This document shows, piece by piece, positions 1 through 7,989 of a DNA stretch of 64,000 bases. The DNA lies in assembly GCF_000970685.1 (NCBI RefSeq), contig NZ_LAJB01000003.1:372001-436000 (forward strand), in the 5' to 3' direction. Every line of letters begins with the position of its first letter. The stretch's first letter is position 1. The notes below the pieces were generated by a model, which made no database searches, had not been told where the DNA came from, and saw only the letters and a list, made by a program, of their open reading frames with translations. Made by a program: the position numbers and the translations under genes. Origin of the DNA: Domibacillus indicus (GTDB lineage: Bacteria > Bacillota > Bacilli > Bacillales > Domibacillaceae).

Positions 1-921
1 GTTTACAGAGTTTTTAATATTGCCTGTTTCCAGGTAATCTTTCATTTGGCGTGCCGCCATAATCGCACAGTTTTCTTCTGATTCTGTAGTGGATGCCCCT
101 AAATGCGGAATCGGAATCACATTTTTCATGCCGATAACATTTTCATTCGGGAAATCTGTTACATATTTGCCGACCTTGCCGCTCTCAAGCGCCGCACGCA
201 TATCTTCCTCGTTTACAAGCTCGCCGCGTGAGAAATTCAGGATAACCGCTCCATTTTTCATTACAGAGAATGCTTCTTTGTTAAACATGCCGCGTGTGTT
301 GTCTGTTAAGGGAACATGTACTGTAATATAGTCGCTCGCTGCAAATAATTGCTCAATTGTCAAAGCCCGCTGTACGTTGCGTGACAAATTCCAAGCCGTA
401 TCGACAGAAATAAACGGGTCAAAGCCGATAACATCCATATCAAGGTCGAGCGCATTGTTCGCTACCAGCGCTCCAATATGGCCGAGGCCGATAACGCCGA
501 GCGTTTTTCCTTTTACTTCACGGCCGACAAATTGCTTTTTGCCTGCTTCGACAAGCTTCGGAATCGCATCGCCCTGTCCCTGTAATTCTTTTGTCCAGCT
601 GACACCGTCGAACAAATTGCGGGAAACCGCCATGATTGTTGTTAAAATCAGTTCTTTTACTGCGTTAGCATTTGCACCCGGTGTGTTGAAAACAACAATT
701 CCGCGCTCTGTGCACGCCTGAACAGGAATGTTATTGACCCCTGCGCCTGCCCGTGCGATTGCTTTTACATTCTGGTTAAATTCCGCATCGTGCAGATTTG
801 CGCTTCGCAAAATAATTCCATCAGGCGCATTTGTATCATCATTAACTTGAAAATTTTCTGCGTTGTTAAATACATTCAAGCCGACTTCGGCAATATTATT
901 CATTGATTTGATTGTATACAC
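1..921 (-). CDS. serA: D-3-phosphoglycerate dehydrogenase, 3' end cut by window edge
   Basis: Oxidises 3-phosphoglycerate to 3-phosphohydroxypyruvate, the first step of serine synthesis, in the cytosol. I translated the reverse strand by hand. It shows the D-2-hydroxyacid dehydrogenase fold: a substrate-domain start (NDDTNAPDGIILRSA), the NAD-binding GLGHIGALVANNA (GxGxxG) motif, the catalytic Arg in NFSRGELV and the catalytic His in PHLGASTTESEENCA. The start is set at a GTG (919-921), because GGAAGGGAAG lies just upstream and the product then begins MYTIKSMNNIAEVGL. An ATG at 903 is the alternative. The gene follows serC with a 6-nt gap, and its SD overlaps the serC end, so the two are co-transcribed and probably coupled. 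The C-terminus lies outside the window, so it cannot be said whether an ACT domain is present. Confidence 0.95.
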   Translation of the reverse strand, partial: MYTIKSMNNIAEVGLNVFNNAENFQVNDDTNAPDGIILRSANLHDAEFNQNVKAIARAGAGVNNIPVQACTERGIVVFNTPGANANAVKELILTTIMAVSRNLFDGVSWTKELQGQGDAIPKLVEAGKKQFVGREVKGKTLGVIGLGHIGALVANNALDLDMDVIGFDPFISVDTAWNLSRNVQRALTIEQLFAASDYITVHVPLTDNTRGMFNKEAFSVMKNGAVILNFSRGELVNEEDMRAALESGKVGKYVTDFPNENVIGMKNVIPIPHLGASTTESEENCAIMAARQMKDYLETGNIKNSVN

Positions 922-927
922 GTTTCG

Positions 928-2022
928 TTACTTCCCTTCCACTGAGTGAGTCTGTTCGAATTTTTCCATAAAAGCAACAAGTGCTTTTACGCCTTCAACC
1001 GGCATCGCGTTATAAATACTTGCACGCATTCCGCCAACCGAACGGTGTCCTTTTAATGTTTCCAGCCCTTTTTCTTTCGCTTCTTTCACAAATAAAGCGT
1101 CCAGCTCTTCGCTTGGAGAAACAAATGGAATGTTCATTAACGAACGGTCCGCTTTTTCGATCGGTGAACTGAACATAGAAGACTGATCAAGGTAGTTGTA
1201 CAAAATGGCTGCTTTTTCACGGTTTATGCTTTCCATTGCTTTGAGGCCGCCAAGCTGTTCCAGCCATTCGAAAACAAGCTTTGCCATGTAAATTCCGAAC
1301 GTTGGCGGGGTATTATAAAGCGAACCGCTGTCTGCATGTGTTTTATAATCCAGCATAGTCGGTACTGACGCATCTGCTTTCCCGATTAAGTCTTCACGAA
1401 TAATGACAAGCGTTAATCCGGCCGGCCCGATGTTTTTTTGCGCCCCGGCATAAATAATGCCGAATTTACTAACATCGATTTCTTCTGACAAAATATTCGA
1501 CGACATATCCGCTACAAGCGGTACGTTTCCTGTGTCCGGAATCGAATTAAAAACGGTTCCTTCAATCGTATTGTTCGTTGTAATATGAACAAAATCCGCT
1601 TCCGGGTCGATCATGTCCGCGGTCACAGCCGGTATGTAACTGAAGTTCTTATCTTCAGAAGACGCAATAACACGTACTTCCCCATATTTTTTTGCTTCTT
1701 TGATCGCTTTTTTTGACCAGGAGCCTGTATTAACGAAATCTGCTTTTTTGCTGCCGGCAAACAAGTTCATCGGCACCATTGCAAACTGCTGGGAAGCGCC
1801 TCCCTGAATGAATAACACTTTATAGTTGTCCGGAATGTTCATTAGCTTGCGCAAAACGGCTTCCGCTGTTTCGATGATTTCTGTAAACCATTTCGAACGA
1901 TGGCTCAGCTCCATCACCGACATGCCGGAACCTGCGTAGTTTGTAAGTTCGGCCTGTGCTTTTTCAAGCACCTCTAGAGGCAGCATTGAAGGGCCTGCTG
2001 AGAAATTATACACTCGTGTCAT
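928..2022 (-). CDS. serC: Phosphoserine aminotransferase
   Basis: PLP enzyme that converts 3-phosphohydroxypyruvate and glutamate to phosphoserine, the second step of serine synthesis (it can also serve pyridoxal phosphate synthesis). The product is about 364 residues, the normal size. It begins [15 protein letters not shown], the family N-terminus. The PLP lysine is in [16 protein letters not shown], and the C-terminal [17 protein letters not shown] is typical. Two consecutive ATGs are possible (2025 and 2022). AAGGAG sits 4 nt from the first and 7 nt from the second, so the second is preferred. It is the first gene of a serC-serA operon with a strong promoter at 2087-2115. Confidence 0.97.
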   Translation of the reverse strand: MTRVYNFSAGPSMLPLEVLEKAQAELTNYAGSGMSVMELSHRSKWFTEIIETAEAVLRKLMNIPDNYKVLFIQGGASQQFAMVPMNLFAGSKKADFVNTGSWSKKAIKEAKKYGEVRVIASSEDKNFSYIPAVTADMIDPEADFVHITTNNTIEGTVFNSIPDTGNVPLVADMSSNILSEEIDVSKFGIIYAGAQKNIGPAGLTLVIIREDLIGKADASVPTMLDYKTHADSGSLYNTPPTFGIYMAKLVFEWLEQLGGLKAMESINREKAAILYNYLDQSSMFSSPIEKADRSLMNIPFVSPSEELDALFVKEAKEKGLETLKGHRSVGGMRASIYNAMPVEGVKALVAFMEKFEQTHSVEGK

Positions 2023-2086
2023 CATCTTACTCCTTCATTCGTGTTATTTTCGATAATCTGAAAATTTGTGCTTTATCAATACCCGA

Positions 2087-2115
2087 ATTATAAAATAACA
2101 CGCCCTACTAATCAA
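2087..2115 (-). promoter_or_regulatory. Sigma-A promoter of serC-serA
   Basis: On the reverse strand, -35 TTGATT (2110-2115) and a perfect -10 TATAAT (2087-2092) are separated by exactly 17 nt, about 65 nt upstream of the serC start. No T-box or other structured leader is seen between promoter and gene. Confidence 0.8.
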
Positions 2116-2151
2116 GGGTGCCTCTATTAGCTTTTCGATAGAATTCATTAT

Positions 2152-2165
2152 TGTTAACGCTTACA
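2152..2165. promoter_or_regulatory. Candidate CcpA cre site
   Basis: The reverse strand reads TGTAAGCGTTAACA, which fits the published cre consensus TGWAANCGNTNWCA at all fixed positions. It lies upstream of both the leftward serC promoter and the rightward symporter promoter. Which one it serves, if any, cannot be told from position alone. Confidence 0.5.
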
Positions 2166-2279
2166 ACACCCGCGAAAAGAGCTCCTTATATTTACGAACA
2201 TTTTGTTAAATTTTCTTTTATTCATTCGTTTTTATAAAGAAGAAGAAATTTTTCAAATAGTAGAACTTTAGTCAATTCT

Positions 2280-2308
2280 ATGACAGCCCTTTCTTCTGTT
2301 GGTATACT
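2280..2308 (+). promoter_or_regulatory. Sigma-A promoter of the alanine symporter gene
   Basis: ATGACA (2280-2285), a 17-nt spacer, then TATACT (2303-2308) preceded by TGG. It shows that the in-frame TTG at 2299 lies inside the promoter and cannot be the start codon. The leader to the ATG at 2425 is about 110 nt with no recognised structure. Confidence 0.65.
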
Positions 2309-2424
2309 ACATTGTGCATTTCACCAAAAACCCCTGCCTTCTTTTTTGTATTTTAACAAAAACGATAGAAACATCAGCTGGACATAACGACAAAACATCA
2401 TCGATTCAGGGAGGTACAAGCTTT

Positions 2425-3825
2425 ATGCTGGATATTCTACAAAAAATTAATGGAGTTCTCTGGGGAACCCCCAGTTTAGTTTTACTGGTTGGAACGGGAT
2501 TATTTCTGACAATCCTTTTGCGCGGATTGCAGTTTCACCGGCTTTTATATGCATTTAAGCTGGCTTTTACGAAAGAATCAGCGGAAGATTCAAAAGCGGA
2601 AGGTGACGTCAGCAACTTTAAAGCATTAATGACCGCCCTTGCGGCAACAATCGGCAACGGCAATATTGCCGGGGTGGCAACGGCCGTTACGATCGGCGGA
2701 CCCGGGGCGATTTTCTGGATGTGGGTTGTCGGACTGCTCGGCATGGCGACCAAGTACGCTGAAGCTCTTCTTGCAATGAAATACCGCGTCAAAAATAAAA
2801 ATGGCGAGTATTCCGGCGGTCCCATGTACTATATAGAATTGGGACTTGGCCGCAAGTTTAAATGGCTCGCGGTCGCTTTTGCCCTGTTTGGAGCCTTTGC
2901 TGCGCTTGGCATCGGCAACAGTGTTCAGTCCAATACAATTGCAGATGTAATGGATAATTTCCTTGGTATTGACGGCTGGATAACCGGCTTGATTCTCGTT
3001 ATTTTAACAGCTCTTATTATTTTGGGCGGGCTCCAGCGCATTAGTACAGTAGCCGGCTTTTTCGTTCCGATTATGGCGTTTTTGTATATTGGCGGCTCTT
3101 TAATCATTATCGCCATGAATTATGATCAAATTATTCCTTCGTTCCAGCTTATTTTCCATTATGCCTTCCATCCGGTTGCCGCTTCAGGAGGTTTTATGGG
3201 CATCGTTGTCTCTGAAGCGATTCGCAACGGTATATCCCGCGGCATTTTTTCAAATGAAGCAGGGCTTGGAACAGCGGCTCTTATCGCCGGCAACGCACGG
3301 GCGGATCACCCGGTAAAACAGGCTCTTGTAGCGATGACCGGGACATTTATCGTTACGATCATCGTATGCACCATGACGGGGCTCACCCTGCTTATGACTG
3401 GCTTTTGGGACCCAACGGGCGGTTCCCTGTCCGGTGTGCCGCATAACGCTGCTCTTGAAGGAGGAGCCCTGACAACCGCCGCATTCGGCTCGGTGCTTGG
3501 CACTGTCGGCGAATGGATCGTTACACTGTCGGTGATCTTCTTCGGTTTTTCAACGATTGTCGGCTGGTACGTATACGGGGAAAAATGCTTTGAGTATTTA
3601 GCGGGCGTCCGGTTTATCGGTGTATACCGCGCCGTATATATTGCAGCAGCAGGAATCGGTGCTGTCGCAAGTTTAACGACCGTCTGGGCATTTGCGGATA
3701 TGGCCAATGCGCTTATGATGATTCCAAACTTAATCGGCTTAGTTTTGCTGTATAAGGTGATTAAAAATGAAACAGATGACTTTTTCCAGGGCCAGTTTAA
3801 AAAAGAAAGAAAAAAAGTAAGCTGA
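2425..3825 (+). CDS. Sodium:alanine symporter family protein (AgcS/AlsT type)
   Basis: Integral membrane amino-acid:cation symporter, expected to take up alanine or glycine with Na+ or H+. The product is about 466 residues with around ten hydrophobic segments. Family signatures include ALAATIGNGNIAGVATA, GGPMYYIELG and GISRGIFSNEAGLGTA. The start is the ATG at 2425, preceded by AGGGAGG. The open frame runs back to 2299, but that stretch contains the promoter. The gene is monocistronic, with its own promoter and terminator. Alanine against glycine or glutamine specificity cannot be decided here. Confidence 0.93.
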   Translation: MLDILQKINGVLWGTPSLVLLVGTGLFLTILLRGLQFHRLLYAFKLAFTKESAEDSKAEGDVSNFKALMTALAATIGNGNIAGVATAVTIGGPGAIFWMWVVGLLGMATKYAEALLAMKYRVKNKNGEYSGGPMYYIELGLGRKFKWLAVAFALFGAFAALGIGNSVQSNTIADVMDNFLGIDGWITGLILVILTALIILGGLQRISTVAGFFVPIMAFLYIGGSLIIIAMNYDQIIPSFQLIFHYAFHPVAASGGFMGIVVSEAIRNGISRGIFSNEAGLGTAALIAGNARADHPVKQALVAMTGTFIVTIIVCTMTGLTLLMTGFWDPTGGSLSGVPHNAALEGGALTTAAFGSVLGTVGEWIVTLSVIFFGFSTIVGWYVYGEKCFEYLAGVRFIGVYRAVYIAAAGIGAVASLTTVWAFADMANALMMIPNLIGLVLLYKVIKNETDDFFQGQFKKERKKVS

Positions 3826-3832
3826 TAAGCCG

Positions 3833-3863
3833 GCTGCCTCTTAATGAAAGAGGCAGCTTTTTT
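3833..3863 (+). terminator. Intrinsic terminator after the alanine symporter
   Basis: A 10-bp perfect stem GCTGCCTCTT / AAGAGGCAGC with a 5-nt loop, followed by six T. Confidence 0.9.
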
Positions 3864-3955
3864 GATTTCTAAAATGATTTCTCCTTCAAGGCTCTATTTT
3901 GCATATATGAATTGGTATATAATGAAAAATATGTAGAACGATTGGAGGTGCCTCA

Positions 3956-5278
3956 ATGTTTTGTTCAAAATGCGGCACGGAAGTAGGAAGCCGCGCCCGC
4001 TTTTGCCCGGGCTGCGGGAGAAAGCGCAATCAATCCTTTCCTATTATTAAATTTCTTGGTTTCTTATGTATCGTCATAGCGCTTGGGTTCGGCGGCCTTA
4101 TTTATTATTTATTAAGCAATAAAGAAGAGCCTCAAAAAGCCGTTCAGCCTGTACAGCAGGAAGCACAGGCTGTTGTCCGCGAGACGGTAGCCCCGCCAAA
4201 GGAAATAGCGGCAGAGGAACAAAAATCGCTGACTGACCTTATTGCAGCGACCCAGCAAAATGTGTTTACCGTCTTCACCGATTATGGACAGGGATCCGGC
4301 TTTTTAATTAATGACCAGGGCGATGTGGCAACCAATGCACATGTGGTGGAAGGGACCGTGTACGTTATTGTAAAAGACATTGACGGCACCGAGCATGAAG
4401 GAACTGTCGTCGGGTATTCCAACGAAACAGATGTCGCCCTTGTTCGGGTGCCGGGCCTGGCCGGCCGGACACCGCTAAACATGGAGATGGATGAAAAAGC
4501 GCAGGTTGGAGATGAAGTCATCGCCCTTGGCAGTCCACTTTCACTTGAAAACACGGCTACATTCGGCTACATTACCGGTGTAGACCGCAGCTTTATTATT
4601 GATCCTCATTCCTATGACAATATCTATCAAACATCGGCGGCTATTGCACCCGGAAGCAGCGGCGGCCCGCTTGTATCGAAGCGCACAGGTCGTGTTATTG
4701 CGATTAATTCGGCCAAGTCAATGGAAGAAGAATCGATCGGCTTTAGCATTCCCTATAAAGATGTAGCGGATATGCTGAATGATTGGAGTGCTGCTCCTCT
4801 TTCAGAAGATGAAGTTACTAATCTTTTTTACACGGAAGACGGCCTGCTGTTTTTTCAGGAGTACTGGAACAATGATGCCTATTTTGACGGCGGTGAATAT
4901 AGTGACGATGAGACATATGGTTACTATGATATTCCCGAAGACTGGTGGTATGAGGAAGCACCTGTGGAAGAAAAAGCCGAAGAGGACGTTATTGTTGAAG
5001 ATTACATGGAACAGGTTCCTGAAGAAGAAATTCCTTATTTAGAACCAGAGGAAGAACCCATCGAAGAAATACCTGCCGAAGAAGAGCCTGCCGCTGAGGA
5101 AGAACCGGTTATAGAAGAACCGGCTGCAGAAGAACCAGCAGCGGAGGAAGAGCTGCTTCCTGTACTTGAAGACCAGAATGGCGATGGCGTCATCGACGTA
5201 CTTGACGTAACCGAAGATATCAACCAGGATGGGGTTATCGATGAATTGGACCTTGAAGAACTTTTAATGATGCAGTAA
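3956..5278 (+). CDS. Membrane-anchored zinc-ribbon / trypsin-like (HtrA-type) serine protease with EF-hand-like tail
   Basis: Domains in order: an N-terminal zinc ribbon (CSKCG at 3-7, CPGCG at 17-21); one transmembrane segment (about 29-53); an S1C-type protease domain (about 90-280) with His129 (TNAHVVEG), Asp159 (NETDVALVRV) and Ser235 (APGSSGGPL); a long Glu/Pro-rich stretch (about 330-405); and two dockerin/EF-like loops at the end (DQNGDGVIDVLD and DINQDGVIDELD). No PDZ domain is seen after the protease, unlike classical HtrA. The topology implies a cytosolic zinc ribbon and an extracellular protease with a calcium-binding tail. The likely role is envelope quality control or processing of a surface substrate; this is inference. 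The start has a clear SD (TTGGAGGTG). The gene stands alone, ended by a terminator. Confidence 0.88.
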   Translation: MFCSKCGTEVGSRARFCPGCGRKRNQSFPIIKFLGFLCIVIALGFGGLIYYLLSNKEEPQKAVQPVQQEAQAVVRETVAPPKEIAAEEQKSLTDLIAATQQNVFTVFTDYGQGSGFLINDQGDVATNAHVVEGTVYVIVKDIDGTEHEGTVVGYSNETDVALVRVPGLAGRTPLNMEMDEKAQVGDEVIALGSPLSLENTATFGYITGVDRSFIIDPHSYDNIYQTSAAIAPGSSGGPLVSKRTGRVIAINSAKSMEEESIGFSIPYKDVADMLNDWSAAPLSEDEVTNLFYTEDGLLFFQEYWNNDAYFDGGEYSDDETYGYYDIPEDWWYEEAPVEEKAEEDVIVEDYMEQVPEEEIPYLEPEEEPIEEIPAEEEPAAEEEPVIEEPAAEEPAAEEELLPVLEDQNGDGVIDVLDVTEDINQDGVIDELDLEELLMMQ

Positions 5279-5284
5279 CTTTTA

Positions 5285-5315
5285 AACAGAGCCTTTTTGG
5301 GGGTTCTGTTTTTTT
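5285..5315 (+). terminator. Intrinsic terminator after the zinc-ribbon protease
   Basis: AACAGAGCC / GGTTCTGTT stem (one G-U pair) with a T-rich loop, followed by seven or more T. Confidence 0.8.
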
Positions 5316-5319
5316 CATG

Positions 5320-5348
5320 TAGTCAAATGGTCATTTTTAAAGTATAAT
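5320..5348 (+). promoter_or_regulatory. Promoter of the uracil permease gene
   Basis: TAGTCA (5320-5325), a 17-nt spacer and a perfect TATAAT (5343-5348), 36 nt before the TTG start. The short leader has no room for a PyrR-type attenuator. Confidence 0.65.
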
Positions 5349-5384
5349 AACTACAATTTGTGTGTCATTTAGGAGGAGTATAGT

Positions 5385-6647
5385 TTGCGTACCTATCAAG
5401 TTGACGAGCGGCCGCCGATTCCGGCATTGATCCCGCTTAGTCTCCAGCATTTATTTGCTATGTTCGGCTCTACAGTTTTAGTCCCTGTTTTATTCGGCGT
5501 TAACCCTGCCACCATTTTATTAATGAACGGCATTGGCACGCTTTTGTACATTTTTCTTTGTAAAGGACAGATCCCGGCTTATCTCGGCTCCAGCTTCGCT
5601 TTTTTGTCCCCGGTCTTTTTAGTTCTTGCCGAAGGAAGCTATAACCAGGCACTGGGCGGCTTTATCATCGTCGGCCTTATCTTTATTCTTATTTCGGGCA
5701 TTATTAAAGTTGCCGGCACTGGCTGGATTGACGTTGTCTTTCCTCCGGCGGCCATGGGCGCCATCGTAGCCGTTATTGGACTCGAGCTTGTGCCGACTGC
5801 GGCGCAAATGGCAGGTATTATCTCGGACGGCTCAGAAAACTGGTCGCCGGATCGAAATACGATTATTGTCGCAATGCTGACCCTTGGGATTACGATTGTT
5901 GGTAATGTAATGTTCCGCGGCTTCCTGAAAATCATTCCGATTTTAATCGGGATTATTGCCGGTTACATTATTGCAGCGATGTTTGGCATGGTAGACTTTA
6001 CTCCAGTTCGGGAAGCAAAAATGTTTGCTCTTCCGCAATTTTATGCACCAGAGTTCGACTGGACGAGTATTGCGATTATCGCGCCGGCCGCTCTTGTTGT
6101 CGTTGCCGAGCATATCGGCCACCTTGTTGTTACACAGAATATTGTCAAACGCGATTTAATGAAAAAGCCCGGTCTCGGTGTTTCCTTGTTCGGAAACGGC
6201 ATTTCCACGGTGATCTCTGGTTTTGTCGGCTCCACACCTAATACAACCTACGGCGAAAACATAGGTGTACTGGCACTGTCAAAAGTATATTCTGTCTGGG
6301 TAATTGGCGGGGCAGCCGTTATGGCGATCATATTATCGTTTTTCGGAAAATTATCTGCTTTGATTTCAACCATTCCAACACCGGTTATGGGCGGAATTTC
6401 CCTGCTGCTTTTCGGAATTATCGCAGCAAGCGGCCTGCGTATGCTTGTTGAATCAAAAGTGGATTACTCTAAAACGACCAATATGATTTTAACGACTATT
6501 GTGCTTGTGATCGGGCTCTCTGGTGCTACTTTCACATGGGGGTACCTGCAGCTGAAAGGAATGGCGCTCGCAACAGTAGTGGCGATTTTGCTAAGCTTAT
6601 TCTTTGCGCTTATTACCAAGCTGAACTTAACGAATGACAACGATTAA
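5385..6647 (+). CDS. uraA: Uracil permease (NCS2 family, UraA type)
   Basis: Uracil:proton symporter in the cytoplasmic membrane that feeds pyrimidine salvage. The 420-residue product is a close relative of the UraA/PyrP branch of NCS2: SLQHLFAMFGSTVLVPVLFG, GIGTLLYIFLCKGQIPAYLG, then AEHIGHLVVTQNIV and GSTPNTTYGENIGV, the last two carrying the conserved Glu residues of the nucleobase site. About 14 membrane segments. The start is TTG (5385) with AGGAGGA upstream. It stands alone, away from a pyr operon. No classical terminator follows; a cluster of GC-rich inverted repeats occupies the downstream gap. Confidence 0.93.
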   Translation: MRTYQVDERPPIPALIPLSLQHLFAMFGSTVLVPVLFGVNPATILLMNGIGTLLYIFLCKGQIPAYLGSSFAFLSPVFLVLAEGSYNQALGGFIIVGLIFILISGIIKVAGTGWIDVVFPPAAMGAIVAVIGLELVPTAAQMAGIISDGSENWSPDRNTIIVAMLTLGITIVGNVMFRGFLKIIPILIGIIAGYIIAAMFGMVDFTPVREAKMFALPQFYAPEFDWTSIAIIAPAALVVVAEHIGHLVVTQNIVKRDLMKKPGLGVSLFGNGISTVISGFVGSTPNTTYGENIGVLALSKVYSVWVIGGAAVMAIILSFFGKLSALISTIPTPVMGGISLLLFGIIAASGLRMLVESKVDYSKTTNMILTTIVLVIGLSGATFTWGYLQLKGMALATVVAILLSLFFALITKLNLTNDND

Positions 6648-6663
6648 CGGAATTAGCAGAAAC

Positions 6664-6803
6664 TACGGCGCGTTTTTCTTGAAAAACGGCGTGTTTCTAG
6701 ACAGAAATGGCGCGATTTCTATTAAATCGCGCCATTTCCCTGTTTTATTGCGCCAGTTCTTCAAAAAATCGCGCCAAAATCACTTCAAATCGCGCCATAA
6801 CCT
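6664..6803. repeat. Cluster of ATGGCGCGATTT / AAATCGCGCCAT repeats
   Basis: The gap between uraA and the convergent cvfB-like gene holds a hairpin with a 15-bp perfect stem (6704-6718 and 6724-6738, 5-nt loop). It also carries further copies of AAATCGCGCCA at 6766 and 6787, and a hairpin CGTTTTTC / GAAAAACG within 6664-6695. Open frames here read as runs of NRA and SRH and are artefacts of the repeat. It may end transcription from both sides. Confidence 0.7.
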
Positions 6804-6817
6804 TTTCTTTAAAAAGA

Positions 6818-7684
6818 TTATTCCGGTTTTTTGCCGGCATATGTCCAGCCGTCTTCCTGGTACGCCCGCCCTTCTTTCATAAGCTTGCCAAGAGCCCGCT
6901 TAAACGCGCCTTTGCTGATACCGAAGCGTTTCTCGATCTCTTCTGGAAGGCTCTTATCCCAGTAAGGCATCTTGCCTCCCCGTCCCATTAAATAGTCGTA
7001 AATATGTTCCGCATCGTCTGCCTGGCGTTCAACCCGGCGCCCTAACAGCGATACGTTGACAGAACCATCGTCATGAACGGCAATAATCCGGCCTGACACT
7101 GATTGTCCGACACGCGGCTCATCCTCCCGTTCGCTCGGATGCAGAAAAGCCCGGTATAAATTATCCGTTACGATCCAGGTACCGGCTTTGCCTGTCCGGT
7201 AGACGGTTCCCGTAAATTCTTTATTTAAATCTGTTTTATTTGCCCGCCTGGCGATATCCCAGATCTTTTCTTCGGTTGCCGGCTTCGCAAACAAACGGCC
7301 ATTTTTATCAAGCTTCAATGTACAATACAGTTTGTCTCCTTCAATCGGGCGAACTTCAAATTTATAAGGAAGATCGTCTTCTGACACAAGTGCGTCTTTG
7401 GAAATGCCGATATTTACAAACACACCGTGCTTGATTTCTTCTCCGACCACTTCCACCCATCCGTATTCTCCAAGCGTAATCAATGGGCGGTCCATTGTTG
7501 CCGCCAGCCGCCCGGAGTGATCCTGGTATAAAAACACTTCAACCGGCTCATTCGGCTCAAAACCATCCCTTATTTCACTATTATGAAGCAAGACAGCCTC
7601 TTCCTCTTCGTTCTCAAGAAACCAGCCGTACTCCTGTCTGTTTTTCACGCGTAATGTTACAATCGTTCCAGCCTGTAAAGCCAA
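6818..7684 (-). CDS. cvfB: CvfB/YitL-like S1-domain RNA-binding protein
   Basis: Cytosolic protein of the CvfB (conserved virulence factor B, YitL) family, built of S1-like OB domains with a winged-helix C-terminus. In staphylococci it binds RNA and affects virulence gene expression; no enzymatic role is known. About 288 residues, normal for the family. Visible features are S1-like beta-barrels (AGTIVTLRVKNRQEYGWFL and GEEIKHGVFVNIGISKDAL) and a C-terminal region IYDYLMGRGGKMPYWDKSLP followed by the wHTH. The start is set at TTG (7684), because GGAAAGGA lies 10 nt upstream and the product then begins MALQAGTI, as in relatives. The longer open frame reaches back over a TATAAT-like promoter element. 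Confidence 0.85.
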   Translation of the reverse strand: MALQAGTIVTLRVKNRQEYGWFLENEEEEAVLLHNSEIRDGFEPNEPVEVFLYQDHSGRLAATMDRPLITLGEYGWVEVVGEEIKHGVFVNIGISKDALVSEDDLPYKFEVRPIEGDKLYCTLKLDKNGRLFAKPATEEKIWDIARRANKTDLNKEFTGTVYRTGKAGTWIVTDNLYRAFLHPSEREDEPRVGQSVSGRIIAVHDDGSVNVSLLGRRVERQADDAEHIYDYLMGRGGKMPYWDKSLPEEIEKRFGISKGAFKRALGKLMKEGRAYQEDGWTYAGKKPE

Positions 7685-7810
7685 TATACGCACGTCCTTT
7701 CCAAAATTCTCATTGCTTCTCATTATATCAGCTTTCCCGCTCTTATGTTTAACAATCCAAATGCCGGGTACACTTATAGCAATCACATCAATGGAAAGGT
7801 GAGAAAAAAT

Positions 7811-7939
7811 ATGGCGCGTTCATCTGGTGGCATGAAAAATTTAATTAAAATGGCTATGAAGTACGGACCTATCGTTTATCCAATTGTTAAAAAATACATG
7901 AATAATCGAAAAGCGGCCAAAGTATACCGCCCACGATAA
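7811..7939 (+). CDS. Small basic hydrophobic protein (42 aa), paralogue of the 52-aa protein at 11846
   Basis: A 42-residue protein with SD AAAGGTGAG before the ATG and a strong terminator after the stop. Sequence core: LIKMAMKYGPIVYPIVKKYM, then an Arg/Lys-rich tail. It shares the pattern LIK...YG.I..PIVYP..KK with the protein at 11846-12004, and the two flank the nrdAB operon. Function unknown. One amphipathic or hydrophobic helix with a positive tail suggests membrane or nucleic-acid contact, but nothing more can be said. The in-frame ATG at 7745 has no SD. Confidence 0.7.
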   Translation: MARSSGGMKNLIKMAMKYGPIVYPIVKKYMNNRKAAKVYRPR

Positions 7940-7946
7940 CAAAAAC

Positions 7947-7980
7947 GCCGGAGCAAAAAGCTCCGGCATTTTCCGTTTTT
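7947..7980. terminator. Bidirectional terminator between the 42-aa gene and nrdB
   Basis: GCCGGAGC / GCTCCGGC stem with a 5-nt A loop. T runs follow on the + strand, and CGTTTTTG follows on the reverse strand. Confidence 0.85.
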
Positions 7981-7989
7981 TATTTCATT

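Noticed and set aside
2299-2424. N-terminal extension of the alanine symporter frame
   Set aside because: It contains the ATGACA-17-TATACT promoter and has no SD; the ATG at 2425 has AGGGAGG.
6664-6803. Possible CRISPR array
   Set aside because: Repeats are short, palindromic and irregularly spaced, with no cas genes nearby.
6634-6991. Open frames rich in NRA/SRH after uraA
   Set aside because: They translate an inverted-repeat cluster, have no SD and overlap the end of the cvfB-like gene.
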